Notes: generated by a model not told the origin, from the letters alone. A stretch of 64,000 nt of DNA from Alnus glutinosa (GCF_958979055.1 NC_084897.1:26333628-26397627), one strand, 5' to 3'; counted from the stretch's first letter, positions 47,040-58,462 are shown. Numbers and translations: made by a program.

Positions 47040-47900
47040 CTCTTCCGGGTTGTATTATACAACAATAAAAACAATTGAATCACATGTTGTGATGCACCAG
47101 AAGTGCTCTAATCCAAAAATGCCAATCGTCTTGGACATTCGGGAACAATTATGATGCGTCGAATAATTGAGAACTCTCATGGGCATCCCTTAAAGAACTA
47201 GAAGATTCTTTTACAAAGTGATTATCCTTGTGCTGCATGTTCTCAATGTAAACTTGAATCTCCATCATTTTTACAAATAATTCAAGGGGATATATGTGGG
47301 TCAATTCACCCTCCATGTGGGTCATTTAGATATTTTATGGTTTTAATAGATGCATCAACTAAATGGTCACATGTTTGCCTACTTTCTACTCGTAATGTTG
47401 CATTTGCTATACTTTTTGTCCAAATAATTAGATTACGAGCACAATTCCCTGATTATCCAATTCAATCTATTCGGATGGATAATGCGGGTGAATTTACATC
47501 TCAAGCATTTTATGATCATTGCATGTCAATCGGTATTAATGTTGAGCATCCTGTTGCTCATACACATACTCAAAATGGTTTAGCTGAATCGTTTATTAAA
47601 CGACTTCAATTAATTGCTCGACATTTGCTTATGAAATCAAAACTGCTTGTTTCTGCTTGGGGACATGCAATATTACATGCTGCATCATTAGTTCGGATCA
47701 GACCAGCATCTTACCAAAAATATTCCCCTTTACAACTTGCATTTGGTCAACCACCAAATATTTTTCATTTTCGCATTTTTGGTTGTGCTGTATATGTTCC
47801 AATTGCTCCACCTCAGCGCACTAAGATGGGACCTCAACGTAGACTTGGGATTTATATTGGTTTTGATTCTCCATCTATTATTAGATATCTTGAACCTTAA
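47040..47900 (+). pseudogene. Copia integrase domain
   Basis: Contains the Cys/His region (LGHSGTIMMRRI; CAACSQC) and the catalytic core: D in GDICGS, D in MDNAGEF, E in QNGLAESF, with 35 residues between the second Asp and the Glu (DD35E). Downstream HFRIFGCAVYVP and LGIYIGF are typical of copia. The core is intact as an open frame from 47337, but upstream stops and the loss of RT mean the element is dead. Confidence 0.88.
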
Positions 47901-48103
47901 CTGGTGATATTTTTAAAGCACGTTTTGAAGATTGTCATTTTGATGAAAATATATTTTCATCACTAAGGAAAGAAAAGTCGTTGCCAGAAGCACGACAATA
48001 AATCATTTGGAATAATTTGACGTTATCTCATTTTGATCCTCGTACAAATCAGTGTGAACTAGAAGTTCAGAGGATCATTCATTTGTAGAGTATTGCAAAT
48101 CAA

Positions 48104-48697
48104 TTGCCGGATGCATTTACTGACAACAATAAAATAATTAAGTCTTACATTTTAGCTGCTAATACTTTAGTAAAGATAGAAGTCCCTGTAGGACAATTAA
48201 CTAATACAGCAGCAAATGAGTCTAAGGCACGCCTGAAGCGTGGAAGACCTATTGGTGCAAATGATAAGATTCCCCGGAAGAGAAAAGCACAAGGAAATGA
48301 AATCGGCGCTCCTGAAGAGGCCTTACCCACAACACAGGCAACGAAAATTGATCAATCCAAACTTTCTGTACAAAATTCTCCTGGAAAAATATCCCCTGAA
48401 GAGGAACCCCTCGAAGAGGAATCTCCTGAAGAGTTACCTCCTGAAGATGATCAAGTACCTGAAAATAATGAGATCTCAATAAATTATATAAGTACAGGAG
48501 AAATATTGGATAGAAATAAAATTTTTGTCGACAACATTTTTTCATTTAAAGTTGCATTTGACATTACCAGAAGTAATGATGATATTGAACTACAATCCGT
48601 CGAAAAATGTCAACGTAGAAATGATTGGCCAATGTGGAAGGAAGCAATTCAGGCAGAATTGAACTCACTAGCAAAACGTGAAGTATTTGGATACTAA
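48104..48697 (+). pseudogene. Copia integrase C-terminus / start of reverse transcriptase
   Basis: Open frame with the Pro/Glu-rich linker (LKRGRPIGANDKIPRKRK...) and the first RT residues (WPMWKEAIQAELNSLAKREV). It stops where RT should continue, at the rearrangement junction near 48690. Confidence 0.8.
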
Positions 48698-48708
48698 ACT
48701 CACTACAT

Positions 48709-48852
48709 GATTTTAAATATTAAATTGGGATTTTGCCAAACGCTTAGCTGCGTTTTTAAAAATCATTTTTTTCAGATCGCACTTTTTAAAATCGCAAACC
48801 CAAACGAACCTTTAATTGGGTCACGTTTCTTAAAATTTTAAAATGAAAAAGG
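48709..48852. repeat. Duplicated right part of the Tourist MITE plus its flank
   Basis: Matches 44873-45044: the MITE right half, its end cccaaacgaacc(t), and about 40 bp of non-MITE flank (ttaattgggtcacg...aaaatgaaaaagg). It lacks an internal 28 bp present in the left copy. Together the copies bracket the copia element. Confidence 0.85.
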
Positions 48853-48935
48853 CTAAAAATTATATTTTTACTGGGATAATAGTGTAGTGTATAATATTAT
48901 TTATTGCATATTATTCACATTTGACGAATGTCTAG

Positions 48936-49680
48936 GTCTGTTTGGTTCGAATATTATTCAATATTTGAACCGGGTTTTTATTCGAAAACCCGCAACCAAG
49001 TGGAATAAAACCCGACAGCTGTTTGAATATGGTTTAAATGTAGTTTGAGTTTCAATGAGAAATGATAGAGGAAGAGGCGTGGCTTTTGAGTTTTGTAGCA
49101 TATATTTTTTTTAAAATAAAAATAAAAAAGTAAATTAAAAAAAATTAATTTTGTTTTTTTTTTAAAGAAAAATTGGAAAATGGGGTGGCCAAAAGCCACC
49201 CCAAATGGATTTCGGGGTGGCCCGAAAGCCACCCCTGGGGGGTCGGGGGGTGGCGAGCGGCCACCCCCCTCCCCAAGGGGTGGCAGCCACTCCAAAACAC
49301 TATATTTTTACTTTTTTTTTTCAAAAATAAAAATAAAAGTTTAGTTTTTTTTAGTTTTTAATTTTAATTATTTTTTTTAGTTTTTTTCATTATTAGTTTT
49401 TATTTTTTATTTTTTAATTATTTTTTTAAAATTAACACTTATTTTCATAACATGAATCATTATATACAACTTTTCATACAATCCAATCATTTCCAATCAC
49501 TTTCGACCATTATAAAACATTTTTTTTTCAATCTCAAAAATTCAACACCCAAACATATATTCAAAAAGAATCTGAATTATATTCAACATCCAAACACATT
49601 TTTATTACCTTGAAATTCACAAACATATTCAAAATATTATTCATATTCGAAATATTCGATACCCAAAGAACATTCACAAT
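48936..49680. mobile_element. Foldback element with attcgaa-rich inverted ends
   Basis: The left end gtctgtttggttcgaatatt and the right end (reverse complement ttctttgggtatcgaatatt) pair imperfectly over roughly 100 bp. The interior is AT-rich except for the GC-rich hairpin cluster at 49180-49293. Boundaries approximate; no clear target duplication. Confidence 0.5.
49180..49293. repeat. Cluster of four GC-rich hairpins
   Basis: Four successive small palindromes built on ggggtggc...gccacccc (about 49182-49202, 49214-49235, 49245-49268, 49277-49293), each with a 2-6 bp loop, in otherwise AT-rich DNA. Confidence 0.85.
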
Positions 49681-49721
49681 CACAATGGTTTACACATTTT
49701 AAATTTTTATGTAAATTAAAT

Positions 49722-50147
49722 GACTAATTAACCAAACTCCTAAAAAAAACGTCTCCATCTGGTTCTCTAAACCAATTAATTACATTTTTGCATTTTTCAT
49801 CTACAATGCTTACCAAAATATAGGGAAATTAAACACCGTACGTACGTAACTCTATGGATAAGTTTTCAAGTAATTTATATTTACGTCCTTATTTTTCTTT
49901 ATCCATCTCTCACTTTCTCTCAACCTATCATTAAAAATGAATAGAGAATTATTAAAAATATTATTTAAATAAAAAAGAGAAATAATTTAAATAAGCGGAT
50001 ATATACTTGAAAAGAAAGAGAGTGAGATAAAATCATAAAAAAACTTATGCATCCATCTTTCCCTACATTTGAATCGATAAAATGCAAAATGTATTTAGTT
50101 TAGAGAGCTCGATGTACATGTTTTTTAGGAGTTTAGTTAGCTATTTG
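49722..50147. mobile_element. MITE with about 100-bp inverted ends
   Basis: The left end gactaattaaccaaactcct (then ggttctctaaacca and attacatttttgca) pairs with the right end (tgcaaaatgtatttagtttagagagctc..., aggagtttagttagctatttg). A partial relative seems to lie near 54380-54490 (ggtttaaagaactggtg...taggggtttggttgag). Class not determined. Confidence 0.6.
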
Positions 50148-50372
50148 ACACACACAAAAAAAAAAAAAAAAACACATACGCACACCAAAATGCATGCATA
50201 AAATTATTATGGATATATACTAGATGCTCTAACTTATCCGTATAGTGCAAATGCTCCATCATTAGCTCAAGTTTGCTTTAGAACCTATAATAAGTTTGCT
50301 TAAGGGCTATAATAATGAAGTATATATATTCAAGTGAACATTTTATCTGAATAAAAAAAAGTGAACACTTGA

Positions 50373-50421
50373 TCTCTCTCTCTCTCTCTCTCTCTATACA
50401 TATATATATATATATATATAA
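50373..50421. repeat. Compound (CT)n-(AT)n microsatellite
   Basis: About 11 CT units followed by about 10 AT units. Confidence 0.95.
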
Positions 50422-52977
50422 AAGGGTGAGCTTCCCAACTACAAATTCAAAATGAAAATACAGTGCAAAAAATACAACAAAATAAAAGGAAATGTGCCAA
50501 AAAAAATACGTCGTAAGAAACGGTAATTAAAGCAAAATAGGTACAAAGAAATTAAATGGCACAAACCTCGAAAGGTATCTCCACCCTTATTGAATTCGGC
50601 TTAAAAACAACAACAACTACCGAAAAGACAATGTTGCAAAACGTTCATTCTCAATGAACATTAACTCATACCGAATTAAGTTGGTGTGGAATATAATTGA
50701 CAATATATAACCTCGAACGTTTGTCTCGTGGGAATCATCTTGTCAAGCTGAAGGTGTAAAAGAAAGGTGATTGCTTGTTGCATGTTTTCAGAAGCACACA
50801 GTAATTTTTATATCTATAAATATAAATTGAAAGTTAATCAGGTTTAATTGGAACAGTTCGTTAATTGAATTTGAACATAATACGTACTTACTGTTTTAAT
50901 TTGCAGCAGCTACCCTAACTCAGAATGTTTTCTTTCAATCTTTTTTACTTGATAGAGCTGAGCATTTATGCTTGTTCTGAATCCTTCCAGTAGTAGCTAC
51001 TAGAAAGGTGACAGAGAAAAGAAAAAAGAACATTTTTAATGCAAGACCTTAGGTAGTAGGAAACTAGCTTGTCAAACCTTTATTGTCTTCTAAATATACT
51101 AACATGCCAAACAGTAAAAGAAGATCTGTAATCCACTTTTTCCATATTTGATCGAAATGATCATAATTTATGTACGTCATTATTAATTAAATAATTAAAT
51201 TTAACATTAGAGCTTTATAAATTGTGATTTAACAAGAGATCTTGAGGTAAATGATCGGGTTAACAAGGGATTAAAATAAGGTTTGTATCATGTCTCTTTA
51301 ATAAATATATCTACACGTTAGGCCTGATCACTTATATTAATTTTTTTTTGGTTAATAAGAGAAACAAGAACCGAACAACAAACATTAACAACAAAAATAA
51401 CTATGTAAGCAAAATAATAAGGGGGATCTTTCCCATTGTTGAGTGGAAAGGAAAGACGAATATGGGTAGAGGAGGGAATTAATGCATCTTCTAATTAAAT
51501 AGCTTGAAAGGGTTTAAATTTTTGGGATAATAGTATCTTAATTAAATAACTAAATTTATTTTTTTCCTATCAATTTAAATTTTTGAAATGAGTGGTGTAA
51601 TATATTACTTAACTAAGATGCAATAGTTCTTTGGTTAAAATTAAGATTGACAATTTTTTAAACCATTTATGAACCCAATACAAAATCAGATTATAGCTAG
51701 TTTACCGCGCGTAACTATATGTAACTAAACAATGGAGTCTCAACCAAGGTGAAGGTTTGTACACATTGTTTAATTTATTAAGCAAATCAAAACTATACGT
51801 ACGTACAGTAGTATATTAATGCTTCTCCTCCCTTGCAAAATTCAACCACAGCTAGCTAGGCTCTCAGCAGATGGAGCCAATGGGATTTAACAGTTCTGGA
51901 AACAGTCTCACGGGCATCTTGCCTATTAATGTTGCGGCCTGTCTGTCCCAGAGAGAGATTCCCTCATTAATGGTGGTGGTCTTTCTGGTTCGCCAGGACA
52001 GTGAGTATCACCATCATGGGCGATCCCTTTGTTGGGCCAGAGATCTTCGTTTTTGCTCTCCAGCCCCCTACTTTTATACAAGAGCACCCATTTCACCACC
52101 CATAAAGACAACTTTACCCGTATATATAAAAATAAATTATCTTTGTTTTGTTTTCTGTTTTTAAAACAAAAACATACAATGCATTAAAGGTTTCACTTGT
52201 ATATGCGATTTGGAAATATTTAAAAAAGGTATTTCATTGCCTATGATTTAAAAATACATTTTTTTTATTTTTTATTTTTTATGTTTTTAAACTATAATTT
52301 TTTAAAAATACACTTCTAAACCATAAAACCATACATTTTTCTTTAAAATTACATTTTTAGTCTACACAATTAATTACAAGGCTATACAGACTTTAGAAAT
52401 AATCCAAAAACCAAAACACCCTTTAAAGCACAAATTAGACAGATTACACCTTTATACACTTCTAAACCATACATTTTTTACTTTAAAATTACATTTTTAG
52501 TCTACAAAATTGCAAGACAAAACAGACTCTAGAAATAATCCAATACTCAAAACACCCTTTAAAGCACAAAACGGATTACACCTTTATGTAATATTGTTAG
52601 AATACATTTTCAAAAAAAGAAAAAACACCCAAACACACCTAACCTATTAGTAAAGGTTAATGTTGACTTTCCACTGCATGGTTTGATAGCTTGGGCGCCT
52701 GGAAGAAATAGGCAGATGCAAGTCTTGTGGCGTGGCATTATGGAGATCGATAAATAGATGGAGGGAGAAGTGTGGATTTAAATGCTCTGGACCGGCTTTC
52801 TGCTTTGGTAGTCGTGGTTTTTAATGCTCATGCAGAGCCCCTTGGCCCTCTTAAATTGCCCCCCAGACATTCTCACCTCTCCTCACACTCCGTTCAAAAC
52901 CCTTACCCTTCTTTCTCTACCCGCTAATCTTATTGGGGTGGCTTCTTCCTCAACCTAGCTACCTCCCATGTCGATCT
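50422..52977. other. Non-coding region upstream of MIR171
   Basis: No gene recognised. A less AT-rich island at about 51850-52090 has open frames on both strands but no known domain. The stretch at 52160-52660 is AT-rich and partly self-repeating (ccataaaaccatacattttt-like segments at about 52320 and 52470). Confidence 0.4.
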
Positions 52978-52980
52978 TCT

Positions 52981-52988
52981 CTATATTA
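52981..52988 (+). promoter_or_regulatory. Possible TATA box of MIR171
   Basis: ctatatta preceded by CT-rich DNA, 84 bp before the hairpin. Position suits a Pol II core promoter for the primary transcript, but a longer 5' leader is equally possible. Confidence 0.3.
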
Positions 52989-53064
52989 CCACCAACTTCT
53001 TTTAGTTTTACATTTTTCTCACGGGCCTTTCTCAAGACCACAATGAAAGGAAAGATATGTGCGT

Positions 53065-53160
53065 GAAATGGTTACTTCGATATTGGCCTGGTTCACTCAG
53101 AAAGGAAATATTTTCTTCTTTTGATTGAGCCGTGCCAATATCTGAGTGCCCTTTCATTTC
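53065..53160 (+). ncRNA. MIR171: miR171 precursor
   Basis: 96-nt stem-loop. The 3' arm at 53122-53142 carries a 21-nt sequence starting TGATTGAGCC and ending GTGCCAATATC, identical as far as I recall to the common miR171 form in rice and grape. The 5' arm at about 53078-53098 holds the star strand (cgatattggcctggttcactc), which pairs with it apart from a few mismatches, and the lower stem gaaatg...cgatattggc pairs with gccaatatc...catttc. The loop is about 25 nt of AT-rich sequence. miR171 guides cleavage of GRAS-family (HAM/SCL6) mRNAs controlling meristems and branching. Confidence 0.93.
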
Positions 53161-55440
53161 TCCCACACTCCCCAGGAATTGATATTGCTATTTAACTTTA
53201 GTTTTCCTGATCGATCATATATATGCTGTGGGCTTTTCCTTTTTCTTTTTTTCTTTTTTTAATCTCCTGCAGCTTTTGTATTGGACTTCTTTAATTAACT
53301 TCTCATGCAGTGAAGATCGAGCACAAGTCAGAGACAGAAACACATCCTTGGAAGCAGGAAAAGGTGAGGTGGGAACTGGGAACTTTGCAACTTCGGAAGT
53401 TTGTTTCTATGAAAGAATCTAACATGCATGGCCGACGACGCATATGTTTTTTTTGACGACACAGTAATCTACAGATATCTGATCTGAAATGTTTGGAATC
53501 TTATATATATATATAGTCATTATTGTTACATAAAACTATTAGCCCTGAGCTGCAGCTAGTTTGCTGGTTTATAATCGAGGGTTGGATATGGTATTTTTCT
53601 TTCTTTCTTCTGATATAGATCTTGAAAAAAACAAACCCAAAAAAAAAAAAAAAAGAAGAGAAGAGAAAGAAAGCTAAGAGGCAGCCGTCTGCAGGCTGTC
53701 TTTGTCAAAGTATGCTATCTAATTTCCGCGACAACTGTGATTTAGTGTTACTCGGTTACATTCACAATTTACTTTTTACTTTTCTCTAAAATTATAATTA
53801 AACTCACAAAATACATTATTTAACAAATTATCTGTTCAATGTTAAAATTGACTTTTGTCGGTAATTCTCTTTACATGTAAAGAGTAAAAAGTCAAAGTCA
53901 AATTTTTTTTAATATTCTTTCTCTTTTATGCTTTTTCTTCTTCCATCTAGACTTAAGATAAATTTTTAATGTAAAGAGTCTAAAAGTTAGTTTCATAAAT
54001 AAAAATAAAATATTTAGTTAAAATAGAGAAATATTTAAAGAGTTTGATGTTTAATGGTTTTGAAAAGTAGTTAGTTAAATCAACTAAAGTAGATTTTTAG
54101 AGTTAAATTTCTTTTCTTTTCTTTTTTGAAATGTTCATTAAATGCTCTTATTGCTTTCTCTGCCTTTACAATCTAAATAGCTAATTAAAAGCTTTTTTTT
54201 TTTTCCAAATTAAATGAACTCTACATTAATTTTTTCTGTACTACTTAAATAATTTTTCTGTATTTTTTTTTTCCAAACATATGTCGTTCTTTGATGAAAA
54301 TGAGTAAGGAAAGAGGGAAGAAAGAAAATCATAAAAAAAAAAAAAAAAAAAAAACCCTGAGATCGAATGCAGTCATTTACAATGCTTCTCAACATTTGAA
54401 TAAACACGGTAGATGAAATGCGGATGTATTTGGTTTAAAGAACTGGTGAAGATATTTTTTAGGGGTTTGGTTGAGTAATTTTACTTAGAAATTCAAAATG
54501 TGTACAAGTCATTGTGGATGCTCTAGGCCATGTTTGTTAAAAATTTTGTTTTATGTCTTTTATTTTTATTCTCAAAATAAAAACATTAACAAATCACAAA
54601 AAATACAAAAATAAAAATAAAAATAAAAATTGTTTCTATTTATACACTTCTTTTTTTTAAAATAATAATAATAATTCCCAAAATAAATTAACAAACATAC
54701 CCTTAATTAGCATCCAGTTGACTCTTAATAAGAGCAAAAATATGTAAATTGACAAAGCTAGTTAACTTGATTAGGAAAAAAAATGGTTAACGAGTAAAAT
54801 TTTTGAGACATGTTACATATATGCATATCACGTATATATTTTTTGCACATTACTTTTTTAAATCATTCATTAGATCTGTAGGACCCACAAGTGAATCCTT
54901 GTGGCTCCTACAAATCTAATGGTTGATTTTTTTTTAAAAAAATGATGTACAAAAAATGTACGAATAATGTGCAAAAATCATTTTTCAAGATTTTTTTTCA
55001 TCCAGCGAGCATACGAAGGACTTAATTAAGGAAAAATGTTATTTTGCTCTTAATTAATAGCACCTCTTCGCTATCTTAAATTTCTTACACATGGTTGCTT
55101 AGGCTTTACCCTAGTATATATGGTAATAGAAAATACCTCGGCTATTTTAATTGAAATAAAAATAATTTAGGTTCAATTTTGATATTATATTAATACTATA
55201 TTAAATTACCAATTATCCCATAAAATAGATATTTAAAGATGTGATAATTATGTCCTAATAAAATGCTTTTGAAGTGTACACGTTTCAAAACGTAGTCATA
55301 AAATAAAATAAAATAAAAAATCTACTTTTCTTGCAACCAATTTCTTTTTCTTTCCCGCAACTGAAGAATTGATCTTGTCAGCTTTTTTTGATATGGTCTT
55401 TGTCCCATAATAAATTTAACAGTCTCTCTTTAATTTTCCC
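53161..55440. other. Non-coding region downstream of MIR171
   Basis: The first few hundred bases may belong to the miR171 primary transcript. The rest is AT-rich with A/T runs (53637-53654, 54334-54353) and a short inverted repeat at about 54880-54925 (tctgtaggacccacaag / cttgtggctcctacaaat). No protein gene seen. Confidence 0.4.
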
Positions 55441-55456
55441 GTTTCCCGTTTCCTTG

Positions 55457-55487
<31 letters not shown>

Positions 55488-56476
55488 GGAAAGAAAATAT
55501 TTCATTGAGATCAAATAGTGTTACAACAGCAGACACCACAAGGATGAAGCATAAAACAGACACCCTAGGTGTACAAACATCTCAATACAATGCAGACAGT
55601 TACTACTAAATAAAACCCAGCCAACAGAATGATGCTTCTGCGTTGACATACACCTTTACTTGAACAGGGAGTCAGTCACACATTCTGGGCGACTGTCAAT
55701 GACTAGATTAATGTACGTACAAAGCAAACTGTTCAAAGAAACACAAACTATTACAAAACAGGAAAAGCTCAATGGAGGAAACTGTCTGTCGGGAAAGCCA
55801 CCGCCTGTGCACGCGCCGGCACCAGAGAAAAGCCCATCAACCCTGAAGCGCCAAAAGCCTCCGATCATCACCAGATCCACCAAACACGGCAGAAAAAACC
55901 CGGTTTGCAGCCTTCACGCGCGGTCCAAACCGAAAACCACCCAGGCGCGTGAAGGCCACGCGCCGATCACCGAGAGGCCGCACAACCGTGGAGAGCGGCT
56001 GGAGCACTGGAGACTGCCGACAAACACAGCTGACGGGCACGTGTCCACCAGAAGACGGCGAAAACTTGTAGATCTGGCCTCAAAAAATCTGATAGTGAAC
56101 AACACAACCACAATCTCCGCCATCGACACGCCATGGGTGACTAGTCCCCACCGACACCTTCACCAGAGAGCTCTCTTGCCTTAACAAACTAAAACCAGAA
56201 AACCTAAAACACCCACCGGATTCACACCGGGGCGACAAAAACTTCCACAACCCTAAAGGTCAGAAGACTCAACAACAAACAAAGAACCATCTTAACAACT
56301 AAGACTAAGATGGCCAACAACAAAAAAACTCAAGGAGGAGGCAAAAGCCTCCCTCCCCCAAAACCAAGACAAACTGCCAGCTCTTTCTCTCACTAAAAAA
56401 CGGGAGCTTCTCTCACTAGACCTCAATTGATATCCTCAGAAAGAAAATAATGTTAAAGTTTCCCGTTTCCTTGTTT
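55441..56476 (-). mobile_element. Poly(A) retroposon (LINE-derived or similar) with 19-bp target duplication
   Basis: The 19-mer gtttcccgtttccttgttt occurs at 55441-55459 and 56458-56476. Between them lies about 1 kb that begins, on the plus strand, with T25-29 (55457-55485), the complement of a poly(A) tail. The insert therefore reads on the minus strand, ending ...tttgatctcaatgaaatatt just before the tail. Its middle (55780-56160) is distinctly GC-rich against AT-rich surroundings. No reverse transcriptase or other protein domain was recognised, so it may be a 5'-truncated or internally deleted LINE, or a non-autonomous retroposon. The open frames at 55660-56184 (+) and 55914-56129 (-) have no family I recognise. 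Confidence 0.8.
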
Positions 56477-57633
56477 GAATAATAATAAAAAAAAGTTTCT
56501 CTTTTTCGTGTAGATTTAAAATTTAATTCAACTTATCCACTGTTTCAGGCTTGAAAACAATGCTGTTAAGTGACCTGCGTTGTGTTTTCACCGTAAGTAG
56601 CGGGTCTCCCAAGTAATATAAATTTGTTCGTGGTCGAATCCGAAATCAAAGATCATTTGACAGCGACGGAAGTATGGCACAAGTAGTACTTACTGTGCTT
56701 CTATGAGAATGTGGTTGGTTCAAAAGAATCAAAAGTAGGGAGGATGGTGTAAAACAAAACTTAGGTAGATCAAAAAAGTAGATTTGAATTTTCTTTAATT
56801 TGTTGTTTGGATTAATAATAATTTGAATAGCAGATATGAAAAAGCCTTTATAGAACCTACTTGTCCGAGCATAAGGCACGGCTGCCCAAAACTTACTTGA
56901 GCATGTAGGTTTCATATGAAGTCTCTCGTATTTACTTTTTAAATTTTTTCAGACAGTAAAATTGTTAAAGATCTATATTCTAAAAAGTAGGTAGTGTAAA
57001 AGAAACCTTAGGCCTCTTTTAGAACAATTTGGAAAACCTACCTTTTGGAAATGTTATAAAAAACATGATTGGTAGAAGCTCATTTTTCAAAAGCATATGC
57101 CTTAAAGTTGGCATTGCGAGACACTTTCAAAGTATTACAACTTTAAAAGAAAGATAAAAGAACACTAATATATAAAACAATATTATAAAAACACTTTCAA
57201 AACATTATAGCCTTCAAAAAGCAAGCACATAAGACATACTTTAACAAGTTGGTGTATGCATCTTTAGAAGCTGAATACTGATCGTAAAGCCCTCCATATC
57301 AAATCCTTTTACAGGAATTGGGAATCCCATTCTTATGTAAACATTTGGCATTGGATTTTTGACTTGCAACGCAAATATATATTATATAAAGACTATACGT
57401 TTCCACCCAATAAGTAGGCTCGGGACCACGTCCTTTTCGTCACCAAAACAGGTATGGATAGGATCGTGGTACTCATTTTCCAGGGTCAATTAATAAGATG
57501 AAGCAACGGATATATACTATGCAGCCAATACGTCAAACCCCTCTACAGTTTTCTCAAGTGGATTGATTTCTTTCCCGCGTTTTGGGTTGGATCAAGGGAA
57601 ATTGAAAGAAAACTGCTTATTAGTCCAATGTTA
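56477..57633. other. AT-rich intergenic DNA
   Basis: No gene or element recognised with confidence. Short open frames only. Confidence 0.4.
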
Positions 57634-58047
57634 CCCAAATATTTTAGGATTGAAATTATCTTATTTCTACGTTTTAGTAATGATTTATACAATAAATCAC
57701 ATGATAATTAATGCTAAAAAAACATCAGTTACACACTGATTACACACCCCTCTCACATGGGGTGAGGCCCACCCAAATATTTTAGGATCGAAATTATCTT
57801 ATTTCTACATTTTAGTAATGATTTATACGATAAATCACATGATAATTAATGCTAAAAAAACATCAGTTACATAATAATTACACACCCCTCTCACATGGGG
57901 TGAGGCCCACCCAAATATTTTAGGATCGAAATTATCTTATTTCTACATTTTAGTAGTGATTTATCGTATAAATCATATAATAATGCTAAAAAAAAATCAG
58001 TTATACACTGATTACACACACCCCTCTCTCATATGGGTGACGTCCAC
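57634..58047. repeat. 138-bp tandem repeat, about three copies
   Basis: Units start with cccaaatattttagga at 57634, 57772 and 57910. The first two are nearly identical; the third diverges slightly and ends in the palindromic element. Each unit carries acacccctctcacatggggt, the left half of that element. Confidence 0.9.
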
Positions 58048-58104
58048 CAAATATGGATCTCACCCCCATGTAAGAGGAGGATATGTAACGAGTGTGTAAC
58101 TAGT
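57998..58104. mobile_element. Palindromic mini-element, copy D
   Basis: The left arm cagttatacactgattacac...cccctctctcatatgggtga pairs with the right arm tctcacccccatgtaagagg...gtaacgagtgtgtaactagtg. Only this last tandem unit has both arms. Confidence 0.65.
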
Positions 58105-58462
58105 GTGTTTCTAACACCCCTAAACCATAAGCTAGTAGAGATCCATTTCACACTTTAAATTTTGTTTTATTACATATAATTATGTATATATGGTGTTATG
58201 CCATTTATAAATTGTAAATGATGTGCTAATACATTCATAATGCAAATTCCTATTTATTTTAGTCGGAAAAATATATATATATATATATGGTGTTATGCCA
58301 TTTAACTACCCACTTTTTCAAAGCACATTCATCTCATTCTTTATTTTAACTATTTATTATTACTATTCCATTTAAATATATTGCTCAATCGAATGCAACT
58401 CCTTTTGCTTTCAAAATTACATTCGGTTAGCGGAATGAGAATGCTCATATGTGTAAAACTTA

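Larger units (their letters stand above)
45045..48690 (+). mobile_element. Truncated Ty1/copia LTR retrotransposon
   Basis: A 5' LTR (about 45045-45350; TGTTATGAATG...TTTTACAACA, with a TATA-like ctataaaaggg near 45221) is followed by a primer-binding-type sequence (cgttatcagcacgaag). Then come gag, zinc-knuckle, protease and integrase regions and only the first residues of reverse transcriptase. Stops and frameshifts interrupt the polyprotein, and two (TA)n runs sit inside gag/protease. No 3' LTR is present: the sequence breaks off near 48690 and continues into a MITE copy. Order gag-protease-integrase-RT identifies copia. Confidence 0.88.

Noticed and set aside
51871..52164. 97-residue frame beginning MEPMGFNSSGNSLTGILP, slightly like a leucine-rich repeat
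   Set aside because: A single LRR-like phrase with no further repeats, no neighbouring exons, and an opposing open frame; not enough to call a gene.
55660..56184. 174-residue plus-strand open frame
   Set aside because: It lies antisense within the minus-strand retroposon and has no recognised domain; open only because the segment is GC-rich.
56615..56650. tRNA B-box-like ggtcgaatccg
   Set aside because: No A-box at the right distance and no cloverleaf could be drawn.
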